Below, in pieces: positions 52,918 to 61,322 of a DNA stretch of 64,000 nucleotides (positions within the stretch are counted from its first letter, which is position 1; every line of letters begins with the position of its first letter). Position numbers and translations under genes: made by a program. The notes beneath the pieces are model-generated. The model was not told the origin of the DNA, did not search any database, and was given only the letters and a program-made list of their open reading frames with translations. Location of the stretch: the NCBI GenBank assembly GCA_023957755.1, contig JAMLGT010000002.1:186001-250000 (forward strand), given 5' to 3'. Origin of the DNA: Chitinophagaceae bacterium (GTDB taxonomy: Bacteria; Bacteroidota; Bacteroidia; Chitinophagales; Chitinophagaceae).

Positions 52918-53709
52918 TTATTTTTCTATCCCATTAGCTGCTACAGGCGATTCTTTTTTTCCAAAGAATGCTCTCACCTGTGCTGTGTCGTGCATGAGGT
53001 CGATGCTAAGCACATCCACCGACTCAATAGGCAAGCCTGTGCGGTTGCGTAGGTCAGCAATCATTTCGTTGCGCATCTCCGGGCGGATAAGATCTATTCT
53101 CTCGTAGATAATTTGTCGGGAGAACTCATCGCTATAACCATTAGTGATGTTGTTAATGTTATTGATGTTATTAATGTTTTTGATATTCTTTACTTTCTTA
53201 TCTCCGGTATCAGCCTCAGGGATAGCTTTGGTTGAATTCTCCATGATAAATGCAAAAATTAGGACAAACGCATTAGAGCCTAATAGCACCGCATAATTGT
53301 TTTGTGTAGTGGCCAGGGAATTGATGAGGCCAAGGGCCACACACAAAAACAAGTATCCCATTTCCTTGATGGGTACAGTAACTGTTCTGTACCTCATAAT
53401 TGAAAAGATGGCAAACAGTCCAAATGCAAATCCTACTTCAAGGTTAGCGCCGCTCAGAAGGAAGCATATCAGGAAATTCACACAATTGAAGAGGATAAGC
53501 GTAAAGAGGAAATCTTTATTGGGATGTCTTGTGTAATAGATAAGCCTTACAAGAATAAGCGCGGTGACGATATTAATAGAGAATCGTATGGCAAACTCAT
53601 GCAGGTTAAATTCGTGCACAGTTTTTGGAATAACATTGCTGTCCTGAGCTATTACCGAGGTGATACCCAGCAGGAGTGTAGCAATTGTGAGAAGGATTGA
53701 CTTTTTCAT
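52918..53709 (-). CDS. DUF4956 membrane protein
   Basis: A 263-aa protein with a signal-like N-terminus, four membrane helices (about 40-150, including FAIFSIMRYRTVTVPIKEMGYLFLCVALGLINS) and a C-terminal soluble domain. The RYRTV motif is characteristic of DUF4956. A low-complexity linker of INN repeats (KNINNINNINNIT) joins the two parts. DUF4956 genes pair with VTC-type polyphosphate polymerase genes in many bacteria, and here the VTC gene is 35 bp upstream. Role in polyphosphate handling is inferred. Confidence 0.88.
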   Translation of the reverse strand: MKKSILLTIATLLLGITSVIAQDSNVIPKTVHEFNLHEFAIRFSINIVTALILVRLIYYTRHPNKDFLFTLILFNCVNFLICFLLSGANLEVGFAFGLFAIFSIMRYRTVTVPIKEMGYLFLCVALGLINSLATTQNNYAVLLGSNAFVLIFAFIMENSTKAIPEADTGDKKVKNIKNINNINNINNITNGYSDEFSRQIIYERIDLIRPEMRNEMIADLRNRTGLPIESVDVLSIDLMHDTAQVRAFFGKKESPVAANGIEK

Positions 53710-53744
53710 TGTTATTTGTTTTGAGGATTGATGGTCATTGGGTT

Positions 53745-54542
53745 TTACTTACTGATGTTTTCGAGTTTATGTAACAGTGGCTTGAAATAGTTATGTTTGA
53801 TCTCCGGATGAATACGGATTAGCCCTACCACATATTTGCTGATACTTGAGGGAGGAATGTGTAATTCTCTGAGTGAAGCGGCGATACCGTTCGTAAGAGA
53901 GGCCTTGGATTGCTTTAGCTCTATGATGGCAAAGTCATGCATCCTGATTACTTCATCTGATCCTGAGGGATTCCTGAAGGCGAGGTTCAGGTCTATAGTG
54001 CAGCGTTCGGTTCTCGCATTGTTTACCAGTGTGATTCTTGTATAGGTATTTACAAGAGCCGGTGCAAGGGTGCTTGATACGTCTTTGGAGCGAAATGGCC
54101 TCACCTTACGATAAAAAGAATTTACTTTTTCGCATTGCTTGTCAGAGAGCGCGGTGTGTATCTGTGCCAGCTTTTCTCTGTATTTCTTAGTGCGGAGATT
54201 TGTTTTAGTTTTTATTTCGAAGAAGTGAAGATTGCTTTCGGTATATGTCCTGCTGCGGACTTTAATTCTGCCGGGAAGTCGGTTGTGATGGTCTCGGTAG
54301 AATTGGAAGTCGGTAGTGTCAAAGTACGTGGTGACATAATTGAATGCCCTGCGCCCATCGATGTCCAGTACGGAATAGCGATTTTGAAGATGCTTGAAAA
54401 TAAGTGGAAGGCTTTTTACAGGGATTACGTATTTGCTGTCAATGCGGTCTTGCAATTTTACGCCATCCATATCATCCAGCGATATGGGTGTCAGTGCATT
54501 GACCAATGAATAGACCTGGGGAGATTGGGTTGCTGTGTACAT
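53745..54542 (-). CDS. VTC-domain polyphosphate polymerase
   Basis: A 265-aa protein with a VTC4-like polymerase fold of the triphosphate tunnel type. Basic and acidic tunnel residues are visible in RIDSKYVIP, YFDTTDFQFYRDHHN, RLPGRIKVRSRTY, FFEIKTKTNLRTKKYR, FAIIELKQ and ISKYVVG. VTC domains make polyphosphate from ATP. It is the first gene of a minus-strand set with DUF4956 and a barrel protein. The PiT/DUF47 phosphate uptake genes lie about 3 kb away on the other strand. Confidence 0.92.
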   Translation of the reverse strand: MYTATQSPQVYSLVNALTPISLDDMDGVKLQDRIDSKYVIPVKSLPLIFKHLQNRYSVLDIDGRRAFNYVTTYFDTTDFQFYRDHHNRLPGRIKVRSRTYTESNLHFFEIKTKTNLRTKKYREKLAQIHTALSDKQCEKVNSFYRKVRPFRSKDVSSTLAPALVNTYTRITLVNNARTERCTIDLNLAFRNPSGSDEVIRMHDFAIIELKQSKASLTNGIAASLRELHIPPSSISKYVVGLIRIHPEIKHNYFKPLLHKLENISK

Positions 54543-55572
54543 CGTTCAAAGTTTTAGGTGATTAATCAGGGAGTTTTTAATCGCTCCTCTGATACTAAAA
54601 CTGAGAATCAGAAAAAACCCCTACGCGGTTGATAATTTTTTTCGGAATAATTGTTTAAGGGTTCATTCGTTTTTAGATAATACCGGGATTGCAACAATTG
54701 CAAAAGCATTCGAATGCTCTGACTTATGTAGAAGCTAACTGCCATATGAATCAATTGCCTTTTGTTTGGGGAAGACTGAAAGGAAAGCTTTGAATAAAAT
54801 GATAAACCCGGAGGAAAATGATAGGTAGGAAAAGAAATGATGAAATAGAAAAATTATAAATAAGCAGGAGTGTGCTGATGGTCGAATTTAATTTTTGAGT
54901 TATAGCATTCGATGTTAGGTATTCATAAAAAAACACCGGACGAAAATCAAATAATGCGAATTAAGGAAGATTTACATGGTCGTTTTCGAAAGTAAAAGAG
55001 CCGATACCAGATCGACTCTTGTTACTTACTAACCCATTAAATTCTATTGCTAAATTACAATTCTCAGACAGATAAACAAATAATTTTTGTGGGATGTAGA
55101 TAAATATTTTTTTCTAATTCATCTTGTTTATTTGCAAAGGATATCTTTATAATTATATGATAATCAATAACTTAATATAGTATTTTGAAGATTTGTCTAA
55201 TCTTTCTTATTTGAGAATAAAGTACTTTATATAATAAGATAGATTATATTTGTATTAAGTTTATAATATTCTCGATCTGCCGGGCTTTGAAAATATTTAG
55301 AGTTTTTTATTAATCGTTTGGGAGCATTTAGAAATAGTAAAATATTTTTGAAAATCACAAAATGACGGTTGGGTAAATTGGGTAGCCCGGGCAGAATAGG
55401 GCAGCTTATTCAACCTGTAGCAAATTGAGTATATTTTTTTTCAGAAAGTGATGGAAACCCGGAAAACGGGCTGCGATATAATAATTTAACTATATATGAG
55501 GAGGAGTTAATCCGTGTGTGTAGGATCAGGATTACTGATCGCAGGCTCTGAAACGGGTGAAAAATAATCAAA
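54543..55572. other. AT-rich non-coding stretch (about 1 kb)
   Basis: No coding frame of convincing length or character. Visible details: a perfect 14-bp palindrome AGCATTCGAATGCT at 54705-54718; a TATATTTG promoter-like box at 55245-55252; a CCCG-n5-CGGG hairpin near 55455-55470; very AT-rich sequence from 55060 to 55360. It could hide a small RNA or be a decayed gene. Confidence 0.55.
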
Positions 55573-55851
55573 ATGCAGCAAAACTGGAATAATGCTAAAT
55601 CAAGAAAAGTATTCAGGTGGCACCTGCTGCTTTTTTGGGTTTCGGCAGTTATATTGTGGCTTATCTGGTGGGTAAGGCATGATGCAAATGCCAAAGCAGA
55701 AGGGAAATATTTTCCCTGGCCGGTGTGGCCATTGCTAATCTGGTTAATGGGATTGATTATTCATTTTCGTGCTGTGTATGGAAAGCGCAAGGAATTGCCA
55801 CGCGGATATCATTCTCAATCGGAGAAGAAGCAGCCCAAACCTAACAAATGA
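55573..55851 (+). CDS. 2TM-domain protein
   Basis: A 92-aa protein with two aromatic-rich membrane helices (WHLLLFWVSAVILWLIWWV and WPVWPLLIWLMGLIIHF) and a basic Gln/Lys-rich tail, matching the 2TM domain family of Bacteroidota. These small membrane proteins often sit beside transcription regulators; a winged-helix gene follows 81 bp downstream. Function unknown. Confidence 0.8.
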   Translation: MQQNWNNAKSRKVFRWHLLLFWVSAVILWLIWWVRHDANAKAEGKYFPWPVWPLLIWLMGLIIHFRAVYGKRKELPRGYHSQSEKKQPKPNK

Positions 55852-55932
55852 TGTCAGGATGAAGAGATACGAATCATATTGCCCTGAATTCAATGTGAAT
55901 CAGAATAGATTAATCACTGAAAAATCAGAATT

Positions 55933-56232
55933 ATGGAATTAAAGGGATTAGATCCTGTATTGCATTCGCAGTTGCGACTTGCAATAGTGTCTGTACTGGT
56001 AAGTGTCGGTGAGGCAGATTTTAATTTGCTTCGTGAGAAGACGCATGGCACTTCTGGAAATATCAGTGTGCAACTGGCGAAGCTCAGGACAGCAGGATAC
56101 ATTGAGATTTCAAAAACTTTTAAAGACAATTATCCACTTACCAAGTGTAAGCTTACTGCGAAAGGGCTTTCTGCTTTTGGGAATTACAGAGAGGCTATTC
56201 AGGATTATCTGTTTCCTGAAAAAGAAGGGTAG
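55933..56232 (+). CDS. Winged-helix transcriptional regulator (HTH_34-like)
   Basis: A 99-aa winged-helix DNA-binding protein: LDPVLHSQLRLAIVSVLVSVG, DFNLLREKTHGTSGNISVQLAKLRTAGYIEI (recognition helix plus wing) and KLTAKGLSAFGNYREAI. The layout is that of the MarR/ArsR-like HTH_34 family. With a 2TM protein gene just upstream, it probably controls that small locus; the ligand is unknown. Confidence 0.88.
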   Translation: MELKGLDPVLHSQLRLAIVSVLVSVGEADFNLLREKTHGTSGNISVQLAKLRTAGYIEISKTFKDNYPLTKCKLTAKGLSAFGNYREAIQDYLFPEKEG

Positions 56233-56303
56233 TATATGTTTGCGAAAAGTTAAGAGCCTGTCTTGTGTTTCTTTTAATTTATACTTTTGACCAAAGTTAA
56301 ATT

Positions 56304-56747
56304 ATGATGAATTTCAAGGGAAAGTGGTTTTCTCTATTGTTACTGATTCTGATTACCCAGGTGGGTTGTGGCCAGTTAAAGCCGCAGAATTGGACTGCTG
56401 ACCAGTTAGAGGATCCGGCCCGGCTTGCCGAAAAGATCAGACAAAACAGGAATGTGCCCATTCTTATTAATGTGGGGCCATCGGCACTCATTCCCGGTTC
56501 AATTGATGCAGGCACAGCAGGACATTCTTCGGGGGTGAAGAAACTTTCAGAAGTGCTGAAGTCTGTAAAGAAGGATGCAGATATTGTTATTTATTGCGGA
56601 TGTTGTCCGTTTGCCAACTGCCCGAATGTGCGGCCTGCTATTGATGTGCTGAAGTCAGGTGGATACACGAATTACCATTTATTAAATCTTCCCCAGAACA
56701 TCTATGCAGATTGGATTTCAAAAGGTTACCCCACAGTGAAAAAGTAG
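56304..56747 (+). CDS. Rhodanese-like lipoprotein
   Basis: A 147-aa protein with a lipoprotein signal (FSLLLLILITQVGC, lipobox Q-V-G-C) and a rhodanese-type fold. The loop where rhodaneses hold their catalytic cysteine reads VIYCGCCPFANCPN, with four cysteines. This could be sulfurtransferase activity or a metal site. The start is one of two adjacent ATGs (56304, 56307). A hypothetical secreted protein gene begins 3 bp after its stop, so the two are co-transcribed. Confidence 0.8.
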   Translation: MMNFKGKWFSLLLLILITQVGCGQLKPQNWTADQLEDPARLAEKIRQNRNVPILINVGPSALIPGSIDAGTAGHSSGVKKLSEVLKSVKKDADIVIYCGCCPFANCPNVRPAIDVLKSGGYTNYHLLNLPQNIYADWISKGYPTVKK

Positions 56748-56750
56748 TAA

Positions 56751-57392
56751 TTGAAAAGGAGTTATAAAATATTATTTGTTTCGCTTAGCCTTGTTTATTT
56801 CCATGCAGTGGCTATTGGACAGGACATTACAGATACGCGCCGGAAAACCGAATCATTTGCAAGGCTACAGCCTGCCGATGTAAGGGCTGACGTGGCTTCC
56901 TTTAGTTTTGGGGGGATTGCGGAGAGTGCAATGGCTAATAGTCTGGACAAAACCCAGGCCACGATTGTAAGCAAAGACAGCCTGGTAATTTCGGGTGATG
57001 GAGTTTATGCTAAAGTGATGTTGAGGCCCTTCGAACCGGCAAAGCACAAACTACTTTTTGAGGAAGAGACCAACCTCATCCGGATAGACAGGCGTACCTA
57101 TTACGGAAATTATGGAAGAGTGCCTAAGAAAGAGATTGCATCTGTTTTGCTGATAGTGAATGGCGATACCCTCACAGTGCCGACGGCAGCGTACAATGAT
57201 CTTTACAATCTGAATTTCACCTACCTCAATAATGGTATAGAACTATCGGCAGATGCAGTTTACAGATCCAAAGATGGGAAAAGAGTATATCTGTATCTCT
57301 TTAATAAGTCGAGAGAGGGAAATTATGAAGTCACCTGGATTTTTAAGGACGGAAAATATGTGCGCAGAGTATTAGACTATGATTTTCTATAG
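56751..57392 (+). CDS. Hypothetical secreted protein (213 aa)
   Basis: The gene starts at TTG 56751 because only that start gives a full signal peptide (KRSYKILFVSLSLVYFHAVAIGQ). The 213-aa chain is mixed alpha/beta, with KKEIASVLLIVNGDTLTVP and YEVTWIFKDGKYVRRVLDYDF. No known family is recognised and there is no lipobox. It follows the rhodanese-like lipoprotein by 3 bp, suggesting a shared periplasmic function. Confidence 0.7.
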   Translation: MKRSYKILFVSLSLVYFHAVAIGQDITDTRRKTESFARLQPADVRADVASFSFGGIAESAMANSLDKTQATIVSKDSLVISGDGVYAKVMLRPFEPAKHKLLFEEETNLIRIDRRTYYGNYGRVPKKEIASVLLIVNGDTLTVPTAAYNDLYNLNFTYLNNGIELSADAVYRSKDGKRVYLYLFNKSREGNYEVTWIFKDGKYVRRVLDYDFL

Positions 57393-57428
57393 TATTTAGC
57401 GGACTCCAAAGTTCTCCGTTATAATTTC

Positions 57429-57458
57429 TTGTCACCCGATTTGTAATCCTTATTTTTG
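57429..57458 (+). promoter_or_regulatory. Promoter of the DUF47-PiT operon
   Basis: TTG at 57429-57431 and TATTTTTG at 57451-57458, spaced by 19 bp, match the Bacteroidota -33/-7 pattern exactly. Transcription would start near 57465, about 9 nt before the ATG at 57474. Confidence 0.72.
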
Positions 57459-57473
57459 CACCAAAATAAGAAA

Positions 57474-58121
57474 ATGCCCTTCAATTCAGTTCTGAAACTA
57501 TTTTTACCAAAGGACAAAGTTTTTTTTAATCTATTTGAAAGCGTAGCTGAAAATGTCCAGAAGATGGCAGAAAAGCTAAACGCACTTGTTTATGAGCCGG
57601 ACCTAGAGAAGAGAGGGGTGATAACCAAAGAGATTGCGGATCTGGAACATGAGAATGACGATTACACACACAGAATTTTTACGGAATTAGGCCGGAATTT
57701 TATCACTCCTTTTGACAGGGAGGATGTCCATTACCTTGCTACTGCTTTGGATGATATCTGTGATTATATTCACGCATGTGCCAAGAAGATTGCTTTTTAC
57801 AAAGTAAATCCGAATGAGTCCACCTTTCAGAAGATGGCAGACCTGGTGTTAAAAAGCTGTACAGAAGTACAGAAAGCTGTATTGGAATTGAGGGATATGA
57901 AGAATCTCAGGAAGATGACTGATGCAATGGTAGCCATTAACAGTATGGAGAATCAGGCTGATGATATTTTTGACCTGAGTATTGAAGCTTTGTTTGAAAA
58001 TGAACCTGACGCAAAGGAGGTGATTAAGAAAAGAGAAATTTACCAGGTATTGGAGATTATCACTGACAAATGCGAAGATGTGGCTAATGTAATTGAGTCC
58101 ATTATTATTAAATATGCCTGA
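57474..58121 (+). CDS. DUF47 (PhoU-like) phosphate-transport accessory protein
   Basis: A 215-aa helical protein of the DUF47/PhoU-like family: LPKDKVFFNLFESVAENVQ, DLEHENDDYTHRIFTELGRNFITPFDREDVHYLATALDDICDYI and YQVLEIITDKCEDVANVIESIIIKYA. Such proteins accompany PiT permeases and modulate phosphate uptake. Start ATG 57474 replaces TTG 57456, which lies inside the -7 box. The PiT gene follows 42 bp later. Confidence 0.94.
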   Translation: MPFNSVLKLFLPKDKVFFNLFESVAENVQKMAEKLNALVYEPDLEKRGVITKEIADLEHENDDYTHRIFTELGRNFITPFDREDVHYLATALDDICDYIHACAKKIAFYKVNPNESTFQKMADLVLKSCTEVQKAVLELRDMKNLRKMTDAMVAINSMENQADDIFDLSIEALFENEPDAKEVIKKREIYQVLEIITDKCEDVANVIESIIIKYA

Positions 58122-58163
58122 TCGCCAGATTGATTGCCCATTCCGGAAGAAACCGATTCTAAG

Positions 58164-59360
58164 ATGATGACATTTTTGATTGTAATTATTGCACTGGCAT
58201 TGATATTTGACTATATCAATGGTTTTCATGATGCAGCAAACTCTATTGCGACGGTCGTTTCGACAAAAGTACTTACCCCTTTTCAGGCGGTAGTTTGGGC
58301 AGCGATATTCAATTTTGCTGCCTTTTTTATTTTTAAGGAGCATGGAGTGGCAGATACGATAGCCAAGACGGTGAAGCAGGAATTTGTTACACTTCCCGTA
58401 GTATTCTCGGGGTTGGTGGGCGCCATCATCTGGAATCTGATTACCTGGTGGTTTGGTATTCCTTCTTCTTCATCTCATGCTTTAATTGGAGGATTCGGTG
58501 GAGCCGCTATAGCCCATGCAGGTTTTTATTCAATTAATGCCGAACCTATTTTAAAGATTATAGCATTCATATTCCTGGCTCCATTGCTGGGTATGATCGC
58601 TGCATTTATCATTTCACTCTGGTTTATTAATTCTTTCAGAAAGGGGCATACTCCCAAAATTATTTCAGTAGGTGTAATAGTGATGGTTATTATCGTGTTA
58701 TCATTAATGTTAGAAACCGATAATTCGAAGCTGATCACCCATTATGAAAATTATTATCTGAGGGTAATCTTTTTTCACGGAAACTTTAAGTGGGTGCTGA
58801 TGGGTTTTATACTTGTAATTATGGCAGCATTTACTTTTTTCCTGAACTCACTCAATACGGTAAAAGCACACAAGTGGTTCAAGCGGTTGCAGTTGGTATC
58901 CGCAGCAGCATTTAGTCTTGGGCATGGAGGTAACGATGCGCAAAAGGTAATGGGTATTATTACGGCCGCCTTAATTGCCGGTGGCGCTATTGATACGTTT
59001 GAACAGATGCCTGTGTGGGTACCGTTATCCTGTTACACTGCCATCGCGCTGGGTACACTGAGTGGTGGGTGGAAGATTATCAAGACGATGGGAACCAAGA
59101 TCACCAAGGTGACCCCTTTTGAAGGTGTGGCTGCAGAGACAGCAGGTGCCATTACGCTGTTTATAACCGAATCTCTTAAGATTCCGGTAAGTAGTACGCA
59201 TACCATTGCAGGTTCTATTGTGGGTGTCGGAGCCACCAAACGATTGTCTGCCGTAAGATGGGGTATTACCGTAAATCTTATATGGGCATGGATTATCACC
59301 ATTCCTATAAGTGCATTCATAGCAATGCTTGTATTCCTGGTAGTTCATATTTTTGTATAG
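58164..59360 (+). CDS. pit: Inorganic phosphate transporter (PiT family)
   Basis: A 398-aa permease importing phosphate (or metal-phosphate) with H+. The two PiT signatures are present: YINGFHDAANSIATVVST at the N-terminus and SLGHGGNDAQKVMGI in the second half, plus SSSHALIGG and SSTHTIAGS. About ten membrane helices. Start ATG 58164 is preferred over TTG 58134. It is coupled to the DUF47 gene and just before galE. Confidence 0.95.
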   Translation: MMTFLIVIIALALIFDYINGFHDAANSIATVVSTKVLTPFQAVVWAAIFNFAAFFIFKEHGVADTIAKTVKQEFVTLPVVFSGLVGAIIWNLITWWFGIPSSSSHALIGGFGGAAIAHAGFYSINAEPILKIIAFIFLAPLLGMIAAFIISLWFINSFRKGHTPKIISVGVIVMVIIVLSLMLETDNSKLITHYENYYLRVIFFHGNFKWVLMGFILVIMAAFTFFLNSLNTVKAHKWFKRLQLVSAAAFSLGHGGNDAQKVMGIITAALIAGGAIDTFEQMPVWVPLSCYTAIALGTLSGGWKIIKTMGTKITKVTPFEGVAAETAGAITLFITESLKIPVSSTHTIAGSIVGVGATKRLSAVRWGITVNLIWAWIITIPISAFIAMLVFLVVHIFV

Positions 59361-59400
59361 AATAATTTCTCTCATCCAAATTGGTTTTAAGCAAGAGGTT

Positions 59401-60456
59401 ATGGATAAGATATTAGTAACAGGAGGTTGTGGGTATATTGGCTCACATACCATCGTAGATTTGTTGCAAAATGGGTTTGATGTTATCTCTGTAGATAATA
59501 ATTCACGCTCCACACAGGTGCTGCTGACCGGCGTAAGGCAGATTACAGGAGTAGAAGTAAAGAATTATAAAGTAGATCTTTGCAATTATGATGATCTCTA
59601 TGCAGTATTTCACGAGAATACTGATATCAGAGGAATTATTCATTTTGCTGCATATAAGGCTGTCGGGGAATCGGTGGCACACCCCATGATGTATTATGAT
59701 AACAATCTGGGTTCGCTGATGAATGTGCTCAAGTGTGCAGCAGAATTTAAGGTGCCCCATTTCATATTTTCGTCGTCGTGTACAGTGTATGGTAATCCGG
59801 ATGCAGTGCCTGTTACAGAGACTTCACCTGTGAAGCCCGCTGAATCTCCTTACGGGGCTACAAAGCAGATGGGAGAGCAGATAGTGAGAGATGTCAGTAA
59901 TGTCTCAGGGATCAGCAGCGTGTTGTTAAGATATTTTAATCCGGTTGGGGCGCATCCTTCGATTCAGATTGGCGAATTGCCTTTAGGGAGGCCACAAAAT
60001 CTTGTGCCTGCAATTACACAGACTGCAATTGGTAAGTTAGACCAGATGACAGTTTATGGCGATGATTACGATACACGCGATGGGTCGTGTATTCGCGATT
60101 TTATCCACGTGTCAGATATAGCAGCAGCACATACTCTTGCGCTGAAATACCTAATACAACAGAAGAATAGCGACAAAGTTTCCGTATTTAATCTCGGTAC
60201 CGGAAACGGAGTCACCGTGCTTGAGGCTATCCTGGCTTTTGAAAAAGTAAGTGGGAAAAAGCTGAATTATAAAATTGGAGCACGAAGGCCTGGTGATATA
60301 GTGGCTGTTTATGCCAATAACCAGCATGCCAGAAAGGAATTGGGCTGGAACCCGGTTTACACCATTGACCAGATGATGGATACTGCATGGAAGTGGGAAT
60401 TGAAACTGGCTGAGGATGAATCCTTTTTTGGCGATGAGAAGTTTTTAATGAACTGA
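59401..60456 (+). CDS. galE: UDP-glucose 4-epimerase
   Basis: A 351-aa short-chain dehydrogenase that interconverts UDP-glucose and UDP-galactose. Motifs are the NAD-binding ILVTGGCGYIGSHT, HFAAYKAVGES, the catalytic serine region SSSCTVYG, Y-x-x-x-K in PYGATKQMG, and RYFNPVGAHPS. The frame extends upstream into pit; ATG 59401 gives the normal N-terminus. Weak coupling to pit is possible, since only 40 bp separate them. Confidence 0.97.
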   Translation: MDKILVTGGCGYIGSHTIVDLLQNGFDVISVDNNSRSTQVLLTGVRQITGVEVKNYKVDLCNYDDLYAVFHENTDIRGIIHFAAYKAVGESVAHPMMYYDNNLGSLMNVLKCAAEFKVPHFIFSSSCTVYGNPDAVPVTETSPVKPAESPYGATKQMGEQIVRDVSNVSGISSVLLRYFNPVGAHPSIQIGELPLGRPQNLVPAITQTAIGKLDQMTVYGDDYDTRDGSCIRDFIHVSDIAAAHTLALKYLIQQKNSDKVSVFNLGTGNGVTVLEAILAFEKVSGKKLNYKIGARRPGDIVAVYANNQHARKELGWNPVYTIDQMMDTAWKWELKLAEDESFFGDEKFLMN

Positions 60457-60613
60457 TTGGCTGATATGCACCGCATGGCATGACATAGCTAAAGAGGGTA
60501 ATGTATCGTTTGGCTTCTTCCACTTTAGCAGGTAAGGCCGGCATCCGTAAAATGTATTGAAAAAATTGCCCGTATTACACATTAATTCAGCGATCGCAAA
60601 GGGCTGAATCGCT

Positions 60614-60621
60614 TATCTTTG
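60614..60621 (+). promoter_or_regulatory. Promoter core for TPR-Big_5 gene pair
   Basis: TATCTTTG is an exact TAnnTTTG match about 48 bp before the TPR gene's ATG. No clear -33 element. Confidence 0.45.
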
Positions 60622-60668
60622 TCACTCTTTTTTTATAATTATTGAAAAGGTTTAAGTAAGATTTTACG

Positions 60669-61322
60669 ATGACGAAGTTTTTGAATTTCCTGATTAAGTA
60701 TCGCCTGCATATTGGTATTATATCATTACTGGCAGCAATATATGTGAATATACAGGCCGGCTTCTGGCCTTCCTTTGTGCTTTATCTCATTGCTACAATC
60801 ATGATCGTAGGCCATTTTCTCTTTGGGCCTATGCGTCTGATACAAGGTTATATGGAAGATGGGGATGTGGATGGAGCCAAGAAGGTAATCAATTCTATCT
60901 GGTTTCCCGGATTGCTGATAAAACCGGTACGTTCGGTGTATTACACATTGAAAGGAAATCTGGCAATGGTAGAACAGGACTTCGATACTGCTGAAAAGCA
61001 CATGAGAAAAAGCCTCAATCTTGGCTCTCCGGTCAAAGAAGCAGAAGGTGCCAACAAACTGCAGTTGGGGATGCTGAGCATGCAAAAAGGAAATTTTAGA
61101 GAAGCCGAAGGTTTTATTCGGCAGGCCATACGTGCAGGTTTGCCAGATAAAGAGAATGAATCAGCCGCCTATCTTCAATTATCTTCTATCATGGTGAATA
61201 AGCGTGAATTTCGTGCAGCAAAAGAATACTTCAGAAAGGCTAAAGCGCTAAAGCCTACCACTCCACAAATTAAGGATCAATTGAAGCAGATGGAGAAATA
61301 CATCACGCGCATACCCGGATAA
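60669..61322 (+). CDS. TPR-repeat membrane protein
   Basis: A 217-aa protein with two N-terminal membrane helices (about 13-30 and 34-52) followed by about three tetratricopeptide-like helix pairs (LAMVEQDFDTAEKHMRKSLNLG, LSMQKGNFREAEGFIRQAIRAG, IMVNKREFRAAKEYFRKAKALKP). TPR domains act as protein-binding scaffolds; the partner is unknown. Its stop overlaps the ATG of the next gene by one base, so the pair is coupled. Confidence 0.88.
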   Translation: MTKFLNFLIKYRLHIGIISLLAAIYVNIQAGFWPSFVLYLIATIMIVGHFLFGPMRLIQGYMEDGDVDGAKKVINSIWFPGLLIKPVRSVYYTLKGNLAMVEQDFDTAEKHMRKSLNLGSPVKEAEGANKLQLGMLSMQKGNFREAEGFIRQAIRAGLPDKENESAAYLQLSSIMVNKREFRAAKEYFRKAKALKPTTPQIKDQLKQMEKYITRIPG

